Source of the DNA: Xanthomonas prunicola
Lineage (GTDB): Bacteria; Pseudomonadota; Gammaproteobacteria; Xanthomonadales; Xanthomonadaceae
Assembly (NCBI RefSeq): GCF_002846205.1
Contig: NZ_PHKV01000001.1
Location: 1,364,001-1,428,000 of the forward strand
Reading direction: 5' to 3'
DNA: 64,000 nt
Under the pieces are notes generated by a model that ran no database searches, was not told the origin of the DNA, and saw nothing but the letters and a program-made list of their open reading frames with translations. Position numbers and translations under genes: made by a program. Of the stretch, positions 21,335-29,685 are shown one piece after another. Position 1 is the first letter of the stretch. Every line of letters begins with the position of its first letter.

Positions 21335-21763
21335 ATGCACATCACGCCCTATCTGTATTTTGAAGGCACTTGCCGCGCGGCCTTTGTGCATTACCAGCAC
21401 GTGCTGGGCGGCGAACTGATGCTGACCACCTATGCGCAGATGCCACCGCACGCTGGATCTGGCATGTCGATCGACGCTGCGGCAGCTGACCTGGTGATGC
21501 ACGTGACGCTCGCTGGATCGAAGGGCCCACTGCTGATGGGCTCGGACCTGCCACCAGGCCAGCAGCTGCAGGGTGCCAAACCGGTGTCGGTCGGGCTCGG
21601 TTTCGACGATACCCTTGAGGCCGAACGCACGCATGCGGCATTGGCGGAGGGCGGTCAGGTGCAGATGGTGTTCGGCGAAACCTTCTGGGCCGAAGGCTTC
21701 GGCATGTGTACCGACCGCTTCGGCATCCAATGGCTGGTCAACGGCCGTTACCGGAGCTTCTGA
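21335..21763 (+). CDS. VOC superfamily protein, PhnB/YjdN type
   Basis: 142 residues; ATG at 21335 with AAAGGA upstream. Single-chain glyoxalase/bleomycin-resistance fold of the PhnB (DUF1338-unrelated, 3-demethylubiquinone-like) group: start ITPYLYFEGTCRAAFVHYQHVLGGEL and end FGMCTDRFGIQWLVN, with the usual D-x-F-G-x-x-W C-terminal pattern. Substrate unknown. Next to a second VOC gene, 33 bases downstream, that is frameshifted. Confidence 0.85.
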   Translation: MHITPYLYFEGTCRAAFVHYQHVLGGELMLTTYAQMPPHAGSGMSIDAAAADLVMHVTLAGSKGPLLMGSDLPPGQQLQGAKPVSVGLGFDDTLEAERTHAALAEGGQVQMVFGETFWAEGFGMCTDRFGIQWLVNGRYRSF

Positions 21764-21796
21764 TTACCACGCCAGTCACGCCGCAGGAGACCCCGC

Positions 21797-22194
21797 ATGA
21801 TCACGCAAATCTGCGTCAACCTGCCGGTCGAGTCGCTGCCGCGCGCGGTCGCTTTCTTCACCGCCATGGGCTTACGTTCAATCCGGCCTCCACCGATGAG
21901 AACGCCACCTGCCTGATCCTGGGCGAAAACATTTTCGCGATGTTGCTGGTCAAGCCGTTCTTCCAGGGTTTCAGCCACAAGGGCATCTGCGATACGGCAA
22001 ATGCTGCAGAAACCATCACTGCATTGGCGGTAAGCAGCCGCGCCGAGGTCGACGCGCTGGTGAGCAAAGCGCGCGCAGCCGGTGAGCAGATCGACGGCGA
22101 AGCAAAGGATTATGGCGTCATGTATCAACACGGCTTTGCCGACCCGGACGGCCACCTATGGGAGGTCTTCCACAGTAGCGGCGCGCCGGGCTGA
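21797..22194 (+). pseudogene. VOC superfamily (glyoxalase-like) gene broken by a one-base frameshift
   Basis: The ATG at 21797 (AGGAGA upstream) opens ITQICVNLPVESLPRAVAFFTAMG in one frame; from about 21872 the homologous continuation LTFNPASTDENATCLILGENIFAMLL runs to the stop at 22194 in another. The switch lies in GGGCTTACG: one inserted base after CTT would restore a 132-residue VOC protein ending DPDGHLWEVFHSSG. Either a true mutation or a sequencing error; the rest of the reading frame is intact and shows no further decay, so the event is recent or artefactual. Confidence 0.85.
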
Positions 22195-22223
22195 CGCCCC
22201 AGTGGGGCCGCGCGCAGCGCCGG

Positions 22224-23591
22224 CTACACCAGCAAGCCCTGCAAGGACTCACGCTCCAGCTGCGCATACAGCGCGAACTCGTCGTGCACCTGCGCGCCCA
22301 ACGCCTGCTCGAAACTGCGCTTGCTCGAATGGGCGGCATAGGCGCGCTGTTCGGCACCACCGAGGTTGGACTGGAAGATGCCGGCCGCACTGACCGGCAA
22401 AAAATCTTCGTAGATGATCGGGTCGGCACTGACCAAGCCGAGCGCGATCGCGGTTTCTGCCGGCATCGCGGCCACCTGCGCCGGGTCGGCGCGGCCGGCG
22501 TCGGTGAGCGCATAGCGGAAATACCCCAGCCCTTCCTGACGCAGCAGCGCCTCGTCGTCGGGAAAGGCCACGAACGCGGTCTGCAGGCGGGTGGCGTAAT
22601 CGGCACCGGTGCTGCCGGCGCCATCGGCCTCGCGCGCCTGCGCCAGCAGCGCGTCGTACAGCGCGCGGCCCTTGGGCGTCAACGCGAGTCCCCGCTGTTC
22701 GATTTCGCCAAAGCGTGCAGTATGCGTGCCGTGCTCGGGCTGCCCGCCGTCGCCGACAAAGCGCACCGGCTCTTCCAGCGCCTTGAAACTGGTCTGACGC
22801 AGCAGGATCGGCACGCGCCGACGCGGCGGCCCCTCGATCACTGCCTTCGCATCGATGCCGGCACCCTGCATCTGCGCCTGCGCCGCGTCGATATCCAGCG
22901 TGCGCGGCGTGAGGTGATTGATGTGCGGGCCGTGGAAGCTCACCACGTCGGCAATCAATTTATGCGCCTCACTCAGTGCGCGATAGGTCGGCAGCGACAC
23001 CGTGGCATCGCCATGCCAGCGGAAGGTTTCCAGCGCTTCGGCCACGAACTGCCGTGCCTGGTCGGCATCCAGCCCGCCTTGCTGTTCGTAGCGCTCGATC
23101 AACTGCAAGGCGCCGGCGGTAAAGATCTGTCGCTGCTGCAGGATCTGCTCGGCCTGCGCGCGCAGCGTGGCGTCTTCGATCAACTCCAGCCGCAGCAGCG
23201 AGGTGAACACGCGAAACGGATTGGCCGACAGCGCCGCTTCGTCGATCGGGCGGAACGCGGTGGAATGCACCGGCACCCCCGCCACCGAGAGGTCGTAATA
23301 GCCCACCGGGTGCATGCCCATCACCGCAAACAGGCGCCCCAGGGTGGCCAGTTCCGCCGCCGTGCCGACCCGGATCGCGCCATGCCGTTCCAGATCCAGC
23401 CGTGCGCGCTCGTCGTTGCGCTGCAGCCGTGCGGCCAGCGCAGGATCGGACTGCAGCGTCTGCGCATTGACCTGCGCCACCAGCGACATCAGATCGCCAT
23501 ACAACGGCACCTCGGCGCGATACATGTCCGACATCGCCTGGGCGAACAGGCTGCGGATGTGATCGGAAGAGACAAACACGGTATCGCGCAT
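22224..23591 (-). CDS. DUF1338 / 2-oxoadipate dioxygenase-decarboxylase family protein (YdcJ/HglS-like)
   Basis: 455 residues, close to E. coli YdcJ (447) and Pseudomonas HglS. The family is an iron-dependent VOC-fold enzyme; HglS converts 2-oxoadipate to 2-hydroxyglutarate in D-lysine catabolism. The metal motif HGPHINHLTPR is at about 217-227, and E-x-R-G-like C-terminal residues follow. The ATG at 23591 was chosen because the upstream open frame lacks family residues. No lysine catabolism genes are next to it, so 2-oxoadipate is only a guess at the substrate. Confidence 0.82.
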   Translation of the reverse strand: MRDTVFVSSDHIRSLFAQAMSDMYRAEVPLYGDLMSLVAQVNAQTLQSDPALAARLQRNDERARLDLERHGAIRVGTAAELATLGRLFAVMGMHPVGYYDLSVAGVPVHSTAFRPIDEAALSANPFRVFTSLLRLELIEDATLRAQAEQILQQRQIFTAGALQLIERYEQQGGLDADQARQFVAEALETFRWHGDATVSLPTYRALSEAHKLIADVVSFHGPHINHLTPRTLDIDAAQAQMQGAGIDAKAVIEGPPRRRVPILLRQTSFKALEEPVRFVGDGGQPEHGTHTARFGEIEQRGLALTPKGRALYDALLAQAREADGAGSTGADYATRLQTAFVAFPDDEALLRQEGLGYFRYALTDAGRADPAQVAAMPAETAIALGLVSADPIIYEDFLPVSAAGIFQSNLGGAEQRAYAAHSSKRSFEQALGAQVHDEFALYAQLERESLQGLLV

Positions 23592-23750
23592 GGCATGGTC
23601 TTGGCAGAGGCCGGCCGATGCCAGCGTTACCGCATTCTCGCCGACCACGCCCTGTGGCGGCCAGCTGCACGGCAGCATCGCAGGCCGCGTGTTGGCGTGC
23701 AGACAGCCACACACTGCAGGCGTGCGGGCCGCGACGACGCAACGACCGCG

Positions 23751-24350
23751 TTACAGCCCGGCCTGCGCCGCTGCTTCGGCCGCTTCGCTGGCCTGGCGCG
23801 CCGCTTCCAGGCGCTGCGCAGGATCGCCGAGCTGACGGCGCAGCAACGCGTCCAGGGTGATCGGGCGTTCCCAGCGGTCGTAGCTGGCGACGATGGCGTG
23901 CCGCAGTGCGCGCATATGCGCGTTGTCCGGCGCCACCGATAGCCGTGTGATCACGCCCTCCCAGCCATCGTGATGGTCGCGGCTATAGGCGCGTACGGTG
24001 TCACGGCACGACAGCTGCACGGTCTGCGCCCAGAAACACGCGAAATAGATATCTCCCGCATGCCAGCCGTGCACTTGCAGCAACGCCTGCACGTACACGC
24101 GCGGCGTACCGGTATGGCGCGCCACCTCATCGATGAAGCTGGCCGGATAGCGCTGCGCATAACTGCCCATGTCGGCCAGATGCTGGTCCACCCAGCCATC
24201 TCCGGTGCCCGGGATCGCCGCCGGCGCCGATTCTTTCGTTGCAGCGGCTGTTGTGGATGCCGGCGAGGTTTGCGCGCCGACCAGCGACGGCCACAGCAAT
24301 GCCGCCAGCAAGGACAGAGCGCGCAACACGGATGAGCGGGACGCAGGCAT
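23751..24350 (-). CDS. Exported protein of unknown function
   Basis: 199 residues with a clear signal peptide (SSVLRALSLLAALLWPSLVGAQT). The mature part has one conserved-looking core: GDGWVDQHLADMGSYAQRYPASFIDEVARHTGTPRVYVQALL, with a Cys pair (YFACFWAQTVQLSCRD), and an Ala/Glu-rich C-terminal helix. An ATG six codons further upstream (24368) is possible. No known domain recognised; the compact helical core with an exported location suggests a periplasmic role. Confidence 0.7.
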   Translation of the reverse strand: MPASRSSVLRALSLLAALLWPSLVGAQTSPASTTAAATKESAPAAIPGTGDGWVDQHLADMGSYAQRYPASFIDEVARHTGTPRVYVQALLQVHGWHAGDIYFACFWAQTVQLSCRDTVRAYSRDHHDGWEGVITRLSVAPDNAHMRALRHAIVASYDRWERPITLDALLRRQLGDPAQRLEAARQASEAAEAAAQAGL

Positions 24351-24442
24351 GCACAGATGATGCCGCATGCCTGCGGTGCTGTCAGTCCTAAGACGGTCTG
24401 CACCAGCCGGTACGAACGACCTTGTGGTCAACACCGATTGGC

Positions 24443-25195
24443 CTAGCGCTGCTGCCGTGCCAACGCATCCAACGCATGCACTGCTGCCGGCCAGCCGGCG
24501 GCGTCGGGCACTTCGCGCATACGCGGTTCGTCGGTGGCCAAACCATGCTCCTGCTCGTGCGCCCAGGTCACCGCGTACGGGGTGTAGATGCCCCAGCCAC
24601 CGATGGCCAGCACCGGTTCCACGTCCGAACGCAGCGAATTGCCGATCATGACAAACCGCTGCGCCGGCAGATCGAATTCACCGAGCACGCGCGCATAGGT
24701 CTGCGGATCCTTTTCAGACACCACTTCGATCCGCGGGAACAGATCCGCCAGGCCGGACTGCGCGATCTTCTGTTCCTGGTGGAACAGGTCGCCCTTGGTG
24801 ATCAGCACCACTGCGTAATCGGCGGCAATCGCACTGACTGCCTCGCGCACGCCGGCAATCACGTCCACCGGGTGCTGCAGCGTGGCACGGCCGATCTCGA
24901 CGATGCGCTGGATATCGCTGGCTGCGATGCGCGCCTGCGTCAGTTCGATTGCGGTTTCGATCATCGACAGCGTCATGCCCTTGGCGCCGTAACCGAATAC
25001 CTTGAGGTTGCGTCGCTCTACCGCCAGCAGATGCTGTTGCATGCGGCTATCGCCCAGATCCAGATAACCGGACAGGATCGCTTCGAAATCCGCTTCGGCG
25101 GTGCGGTAATAGTCCTCGCTTTTCCAAAGGGTATCGTCGCCGTCGAAACCGACCAGTTGGATCGCCTGGCCGTCGCGTTGTGCAAGTGCGCTCAT
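24443..25195 (-). CDS. HAD-superfamily hydrolase
   Basis: 250 residues, cytoplasmic. Motif I is F-D-G-D-D-T-L-W with nucleophile Asp18 and Asp20; motif II Thr in VLITKGD; Lys in the EKDPQTYARVLGEF region; motif IV IGNSLRSDVEP near 195-205. The cap is of the helical C1 type. A phosphatase of unknown substrate; similar proteins are annotated as phosphoglycolate phosphatase-like. Confidence 0.88.
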   Translation of the reverse strand: MSALAQRDGQAIQLVGFDGDDTLWKSEDYYRTAEADFEAILSGYLDLGDSRMQQHLLAVERRNLKVFGYGAKGMTLSMIETAIELTQARIAASDIQRIVEIGRATLQHPVDVIAGVREAVSAIAADYAVVLITKGDLFHQEQKIAQSGLADLFPRIEVVSEKDPQTYARVLGEFDLPAQRFVMIGNSLRSDVEPVLAIGGWGIYTPYAVTWAHEQEHGLATDEPRMREVPDAAGWPAAVHALDALARQQR

Positions 25196-25232
25196 CGGGC
25201 CAGTTTAGCAGCGCACCGATCTGGCGCTGTGC

Positions 25233-25673
25233 TCAATCGCCTGCAGCATCGCCTGGGCCGGGCTGATAGCTGGCGAATTCGTCGCGCGACAGGCGCCCAT
25301 CGCCATTGCTGTCGAAGGCGGCGAAGTTCTCGCGCAACACCGGATCGGCACGCGCCTCGGCCGGTGTCAGCGATCCGTCGCCGTCGGTATCCAGGCTGCG
25401 GAAACTGCGCGGTGCCAAGCTGCCGGCGGAGGGTGCAACGGATGCCTCGGCACCGCTGGTGGATCCGGCGGATCTGGGTGCGTCGGCCGGCAGCAAGGGC
25501 GTGGTTGCCGGTGCCGGTGGATCGATTGGCAAGGGCGCCATCGCTGGGGCGGTGCCGCCAGCGGTCGTCGGTAGGGACGGCGCAGGGGTGGCCGGTGGCA
25601 ACTCGGGCGGCGCGGCAAACGCACAGCAGGGAATCGCCAACCCGACCAGAAGTGCAAGACGTGAGTGCGACAT
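25233..25673 (-). CDS. Exported EF-hand protein 1
   Basis: 146 residues. Signal peptide 1-20 (LALLVGLAIPCCAFA), a Pro/Ala-rich linker to about residue 90, then two EF-hand loops, DTDGDGSLTPAE and DSNGDGRLSRDE, about 20 residues apart. Predicted periplasmic or surface calcium binding. It lies downstream of a similar gene but behind a terminator hairpin. Confidence 0.82.
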   Translation of the reverse strand: MSHSRLALLVGLAIPCCAFAAPPELPPATPAPSLPTTAGGTAPAMAPLPIDPPAPATTPLLPADAPRSAGSTSGAEASVAPSAGSLAPRSFRSLDTDGDGSLTPAEARADPVLRENFAAFDSNGDGRLSRDEFASYQPGPGDAAGD

Positions 25674-25729
25674 TGGACAAGCGCCCGAGGCGTAACGCAT
25701 TACCTTAGCGCGATAGACGTCAACAAAAC

Positions 25730-25755
25730 GGGAGCGACCCTGGCAGATCGCTCCC
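25730..25755 (-). terminator. Intrinsic terminator after EF-hand gene 2
   Basis: GGGAGCGA, 10-base loop, TCGCTCCC, followed on the minus strand by GTTTTGTTG. Stem plus T-rich tail supports an intrinsic terminator separating the two EF-hand genes. Confidence 0.75.
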
Positions 25756-25892
25756 GCGTGACCATCCTGTTGCTATTGCCTGTTGCTATTGCGTACTACA
25801 GCGTGTGACCAGGCGCTGGCGTGGATCAATGCCGGCGCTCTGCGCTGCGATATCTCCTCTCACGACTGGTAGGGATATATCGCACCAACGAC

Positions 25893-26252
25893 TCAGTTGC
25901 CCTGCGACCCGCTCGCAGCCCCGCCCCCCTGCTGCTTGGCGACGAACGCCTTGTACTCGTCTGGTGTCAGCTTGCCATCGGCGTTGCCGTCGGCTTGATC
26001 GAAAATTTGCGCCAGGCCCGCGTTGACCTGCGCTTCCTGCTTGCTGATGGCGCCATCACTATCGGTATCCACGCTGGCCCAGGTCTGGCCGCCACCGGAT
26101 TGCGCGGAGGTGGCCGAACTACCCGACTGCGCTGCACTAGCCGACTGCGCTGCGGCATCCTGAGAGGTGCTTTGCGCCATCGCCGGCAGCGCCAGAGCGG
26201 CAGCAAGAGCGGCGGTGGCGGCGAGCAGCGAGGTGCGGTTGCGATTGTTCAT
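25893..26252 (-). CDS. Exported EF-hand protein 2
   Basis: 119 residues. Signal peptide 1-27 (SLLAATAALAAALALPAMAQ), then a Ser/Ala/Gln low-complexity stretch, then two EF-hand loops: DTDSDGAISKQE and DGNADGKLTPDE. Same design as EF-hand protein 1 just downstream, with a different linker. GGAG precedes the ATG at 26252. Confidence 0.82.
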   Translation of the reverse strand: MNNRNRTSLLAATAALAAALALPAMAQSTSQDAAAQSASAAQSGSSATSAQSGGGQTWASVDTDSDGAISKQEAQVNAGLAQIFDQADGNADGKLTPDEYKAFVAKQQGGGAASGSQGN

Positions 26253-26477
26253 TAGGGAGGTCTCCTTGGCTTGGGAATGCGCGGTGTCGCCGCACATGGC
26301 CTCACCCTACCCATCGCAAATGAACGTCCAACCCGATGCAATCTTGCGCAGAACAGTCTTTTAACCACCGCCTGAATGTTTGCGGCTAACCGCCTGTTAG
26401 TCGCAGGTGAGTCAAACCGAAGCGACTCATTCAATGCATAAAATTTTGCGATCCAAACCCCACTTTCACCCGCGATG

Positions 26478-26855
26478 TCAGGCGCGCGGCGCGTCGTCGT
26501 CCCAGCTTCCGGAACTGAACAGTTTCCAACCGAGCACCACGCCGGCAAGCGCGCCGGCCACTTCGAGCACCACGCGCGAGCCCAACTCGTTGGGATCGTG
26601 GATCTTGGCCAGTGCCAAGCGCGCGTAAAGCGGCGATTCCAGCCGCACGATGCTGGTGTAGACGAGATTCCAGATGTCGTAACCGGCGCCGATGGCGACG
26701 GTGAGCAGGCAGGCAATGCCGAGCGTGTGGCCATGGTTGAACTGCAAACGCCGGCCGATGCGTTCCACCACCGCAAAAACCAGCACGCCCAGGATGAGCG
26801 CGATCAGGCCGGCCTCCAGCGAACCGAGCAGGCCGAAGTGCAGGGGCAGATTCAT
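26478..26855 (-). CDS. Small inner-membrane protein of unknown function
   Basis: 125 residues with three predicted membrane segments (GLIALILGVLVFAVV, GIACLLTVAIGAGYDIW, VVLEVAGALAGVVLGWKLF). A short periplasmic or cytoplasmic loop of about 30 residues (SIVRLESPLYARLALAK) sits between the last two. It ends in an acidic tail (WDDDAPRA). Not recognised. Confidence 0.6.
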   Translation of the reverse strand: MNLPLHFGLLGSLEAGLIALILGVLVFAVVERIGRRLQFNHGHTLGIACLLTVAIGAGYDIWNLVYTSIVRLESPLYARLALAKIHDPNELGSRVVLEVAGALAGVVLGWKLFSSGSWDDDAPRA

Positions 26856-27080
26856 CGTGACGATCCAGGCAGCAGGCGCATCAGTCTAGCGGCTGCAGCG
26901 CTTGGATCCGCACGCGTACCGCAACGTGAGCGATCCGAACGAACTGGATGCTGGCCGCGTCGATTGCAGCCGGAGCGATATGCCGATGGCAGGCGCTGGC
27001 TGGACTCATGCCGCTACCGGGTGCAATGCCGTCGTGCGTCGCGACGACAAGCGGGCCGGATGCGATGGCCGCGGGATGGC

Positions 27081-27278
27081 TCAGGCATCGTCCTGCCCAC
27101 GCGCACTCACCTGCGCCTCGCCCTCCTCATCCCAGCGCACGCTCACCGAAATCGGCTTGCAGCAGACCTGGCAATCTTCGATGTAGTGCTGGTCGCCACC
27201 CGTCAGATCCAGCGCCAGCGTGATCCACTCCCCGCAGTACGGGCAGGCGATATCAACAAAGCGTTCCGGGTCGGACAT
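27081..27278 (-). CDS. CPXCG-motif cysteine-rich protein
   Basis: 65 residues; ATG at 27278 with AAGGA upstream. Two zinc-ribbon knuckles, C12-P-Y-C15-G and C36-Q-V-C39 followed by Cys40, with the family sequence ITLALDLTGGDQHYIEDCQVC between. Matches the small conserved CPXCG family; biochemical function is not known. Confidence 0.9.
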   Translation of the reverse strand: MSDPERFVDIACPYCGEWITLALDLTGGDQHYIEDCQVCCKPISVSVRWDEEGEAQVSARGQDDA

Positions 27279-27591
27279 GGGGGTTCCTTGGATCTGTCGA
27301 AGCGGGTGATCAGACGATGGGACGGTGCCGCCGGTGCGACGGCAGGCTGACGCTGAAGTGTACGACTGGCGCTGTGCTGGTGCTTGCGCTGTTGCCAGCG
27401 ATGCGATGGCGACACGCACTGCCGGGAGCTGACAAGCGCGCACTGCACTTCTCGCACATCCACCCTTCGGACAGATTGACGGCATCCACGGTGGCCGCTT
27501 CCGCGTTGCGATGCACCCTTGCCGCAAGCCGACTACCGATTTCGAGCACCACCTGGTGGTGAGCGCCGACGCAGCTGTTGATCGGTCGCCG
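27279..27591. other. Intergenic region upstream of the CPXCG gene
   Basis: 313 bases between the CPXCG gene and the VanX-type gene, both minus strand. Open frames here (for example 27310-27552 on the minus strand) show no convincing start, ribosome site or family features. I see nothing specific. Confidence 0.45.
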
Positions 27592-28338
27592 TCAGTCCAC
27601 TGGAACGTCGTAGGCCGTATCAGGCGTGGGCTCGGGACGAAACGTGAAATGCCACCATTCCATTGGATAGTTGGCAAATCCTTCGGCCGCCATCGCACGC
27701 AGCAGGCGCTGGCGGTGTGCGCGTTGCGCTGCGCTGATGTCCGGCGCGTCGGTGTGCGCACGCGCATCGAAGAAATCGAAACCGGTGCCCATGTCCACTG
27801 CGTGGCACGCAGTCGACTTGCACTCCAGCAAGCCAAGATCCAGGGTCGCGCCACGGCTATGCCCGGAGGTCGGGGCAATGTAATCGCCCAACAGCGCACG
27901 CTTGTCCACCTGCGGGTAGTACTGCGCCTTGGTCGCCTGATCCTGCAACTCCGCAGCCCAGGCCACGAACGCTTTCACAGACCGCACCGGCCGATAGCAG
28001 TCAAACACTTGCAACCTGTACCCCTCGGCCTTGAGCGTCTGCGCCACCCGCGCCAACGCGTCGGCGGCGGGCCGCAGCAGATAACACCGCGGCGCGTGAT
28101 AGCCCGGCACGACCTGTCCGGTGAAGTTGTTGCTGCTTGCGTAACGCATGTCCAATGCGATGTCCGGCGCAAGCGCGTGCACGTCCACAAGGCCAGCCTC
28201 TGCGGCGGTCTTTGCCGAGGACACATGCACGTCGCTGGCGACCAGGGCAGATGGCGCCATGGCGATCAGCAGCAGCGCGTCTCGAAGAAAACGCTGTCGC
28301 CAGCAGCGCCCTTTCCGAACCAGCAGGTTTCGTTTCAT
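27592..28338 (-). CDS. Exported D-alanyl-D-alanine dipeptidase (VanX/DdpX type)
   Basis: 248 residues; ATG at 28338 with AAGGAA upstream and a signal peptide (FLRDALLLIAMAPSALVAS). Zinc dipeptidase motifs SGHSRGATLD (His and Asp ligands) and EWWHF (catalytic Glu and His ligand), plus YRPVRS near residue 115 that contacts substrate in VanX. Hydrolyses D-Ala-D-Ala released from peptidoglycan. It follows the amidase gene by 91 bases on the same strand and belongs to the muropeptide gene group at 27.6-34.7 kb. Confidence 0.92.
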   Translation of the reverse strand: MKRNLLVRKGRCWRQRFLRDALLLIAMAPSALVASDVHVSSAKTAAEAGLVDVHALAPDIALDMRYASSNNFTGQVVPGYHAPRCYLLRPAADALARVAQTLKAEGYRLQVFDCYRPVRSVKAFVAWAAELQDQATKAQYYPQVDKRALLGDYIAPTSGHSRGATLDLGLLECKSTACHAVDMGTGFDFFDARAHTDAPDISAAQRAHRQRLLRAMAAEGFANYPMEWWHFTFRPEPTPDTAYDVPVD

Positions 28339-28429
28339 TTTCGTTTCCTTGCAAGGTGCCGAGTCCGCGCGATGGATCGCGCTTTGCGTCCTTCGCAACC
28401 AGGCACGGCGTGGCTCGATCGCCCTAGGC

Positions 28430-29236
28430 CTAGCGGCTGTCGCCTTCGGTTGGCTCAAGAGTCGGTCGCGGGCTAGAGGTTCTCGCGTCTTTGGTCAATG
28501 CATACAAGATGCGCAAATCCTCGGCATCCAGCGTGGTGGCGCTGTTACCGCGATAGTGATGGTGAAATGCCTGCAGTGTAGCGGCAGGATCGTCGATGCT
28601 GTAGCCGATCAGGGCAAGCGCCTGCCATGGGTCCAAACCCTCAGGTGCTGCAGGCGCGTCGGCAGCGGGCCAGCGGCCGAAGCCGGCTTCGGCCAGGCGC
28701 TTCCAGGGAAATAACGGGCCTGGATCGTTCTTGCGCGTCGGGGCAACATCTTCGTGGCCAACAATCTGCGTGCGCGGGATACGCAGGCGTTTACACAGGT
28801 CATCCAGCAGCATCAGCAGGCTGTCGATCTGCGCTGGCACGAAGGGCTCGCTGCCGTCGTTGTCCAGTTCGATGCCGATCGAGGCCGAATTAATGTCGGT
28901 GATGGTGCCCCAGCGGCCGGCGCCGCCGTGCCAGGCGCGCTGCGCATCGCTGACCAACTGGTAGCGCTGCCCATCCTTGCCAATCAGATAGTGCGCACTG
29001 ACCCGACCACCGCTGTTGCGGCCGCGCAGCGTGCTCAGGCTTTGCTGCACTGAATGCTGGTCGGTGAAATGCAACACGATCAGGATCGGTCGCCGCGTAT
29101 CGTAATTGGGCGAGGGAACCCACTGCGCCAGCGGATTGCGCTGCGGTGCATGCGCGCAGGCGCCCAGCGACAGCGCGGCCAGACAGACGGCGGCACGCAG
29201 CCAGGCCGATGACGAGAGAGGGAAGCTGGGCAGCAC
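28430..29236 (-). CDS. N-acetylmuramoyl-L-alanine amidase lipoprotein (AmiD-like, Amidase_2)
   Basis: 268 residues from a GTG at 29236 with AGGAGA six bases upstream. Lipobox LSLGAC with Cys27. Amidase_2 zinc ligands: His56 in VLHFTDQ and the HED...NDPGPLFPW block near 165-185. The peptidoglycan-binding-like C-terminal helical domain (DPWQALALIGYSIDD) resembles AmiD. Cleaves the bond between MurNAc and L-Ala. It shares a divergent promoter region with the NlpC/P60 gene at 29686. Confidence 0.9.
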   Translation of the reverse strand: MLPSFPLSSSAWLRAAVCLAALSLGACAHAPQRNPLAQWVPSPNYDTRRPILIVLHFTDQHSVQQSLSTLRGRNSGGRVSAHYLIGKDGQRYQLVSDAQRAWHGGAGRWGTITDINSASIGIELDNDGSEPFVPAQIDSLLMLLDDLCKRLRIPRTQIVGHEDVAPTRKNDPGPLFPWKRLAEAGFGRWPAADAPAAPEGLDPWQALALIGYSIDDPAATLQAFHHHYRGNSATTLDAEDLRILYALTKDARTSSPRPTLEPTEGDSR

Positions 29237-29514
29237 GGATTTCTCCTGGGAAGGCCGGACGACCTGGGCAGCGCAGACGTTTCGGCTACGCTGCTGTCGC
29301 AAGACCATTATCCGTCGAGTTGGTGCTTGCGCGGCCTTCCAGGCATGGGCGCGCCAACAGCGCTGTGGCTTGCGTGCTGCGATCGTTGGGCATTTGGCTG
29401 CGTCTCTCGACTCCGCAAGAACCGCCCTGGGCGGCTATGGCGGCAACGGCCACTCGCGTGGCCGCGACTGCGGCCGTGGCTGTGACGAATATGGACTGCT
29501 GACTTCCCCCACCC

Positions 29515-29526
29515 CCACACGTGTGG
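29515..29526. promoter_or_regulatory. Perfect 12-bp palindrome CCACACGTGTGG
   Basis: Uninterrupted palindrome centred at 29520/29521 in the divergent amidase/endopeptidase intergenic region, five bases before the ACTGG array. Candidate operator. Confidence 0.4.
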
Positions 29527-29531
29527 CCTGC

Positions 29532-29575
29532 ACTGGACTGGACTGGACTGGACTGGACTGGACTGGACTGGACTG
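29532..29575. repeat. Pentanucleotide microsatellite (ACTGG), 8.8 copies
   Basis: Eight exact tandem copies of ACTGG plus ACTG, 44 bases, with no mismatches. Perfect identity means the array is prone to slipped-strand mispairing. A gain or loss of one unit shifts any overlapping reading frame and changes spacing between upstream elements and the gene at 29686. Confidence 0.95.
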
Positions 29576-29685
29576 CAAGCGTGTCATCGCCTTACGGCGA
29601 AAACGCGTGGATGCGGTCTGCGCCGCATGCCACTATCAACGTTCCTCCGCAGCTCGCCAGCAGCTGCCTTCACCCCGAGCTCTGC

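Larger units (their letters stand above)
29237..29685. other. Divergent intergenic region of the muropeptide locus
   Basis: 449 bases between the amidase (minus) and NlpC/P60 (plus) genes. Contains the palindrome CCACACGTGTGG (29515-29526), then after five bases a pentanucleotide array (29532-29575), ending 110 bases before the ATG at 29686. The frame of the NlpC/P60 gene stays open from a GTG at 29521 through the array. Confidence 0.7.

Noticed and set aside
27310-27552. Minus-strand 80-codon frame with WMCEKC next to the CPXCG gene
   Set aside because: Only one CxxC pair, no start context, and not similar to the zinc-ribbon gene downstream.
29521-29685. N-terminal extension of the NlpC/P60 protein through the ACTGG array as the true start
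   Set aside because: The extension would bury the good signal peptide that begins at 29686, so I annotate the ATG there; kept as a possibility in the findings.
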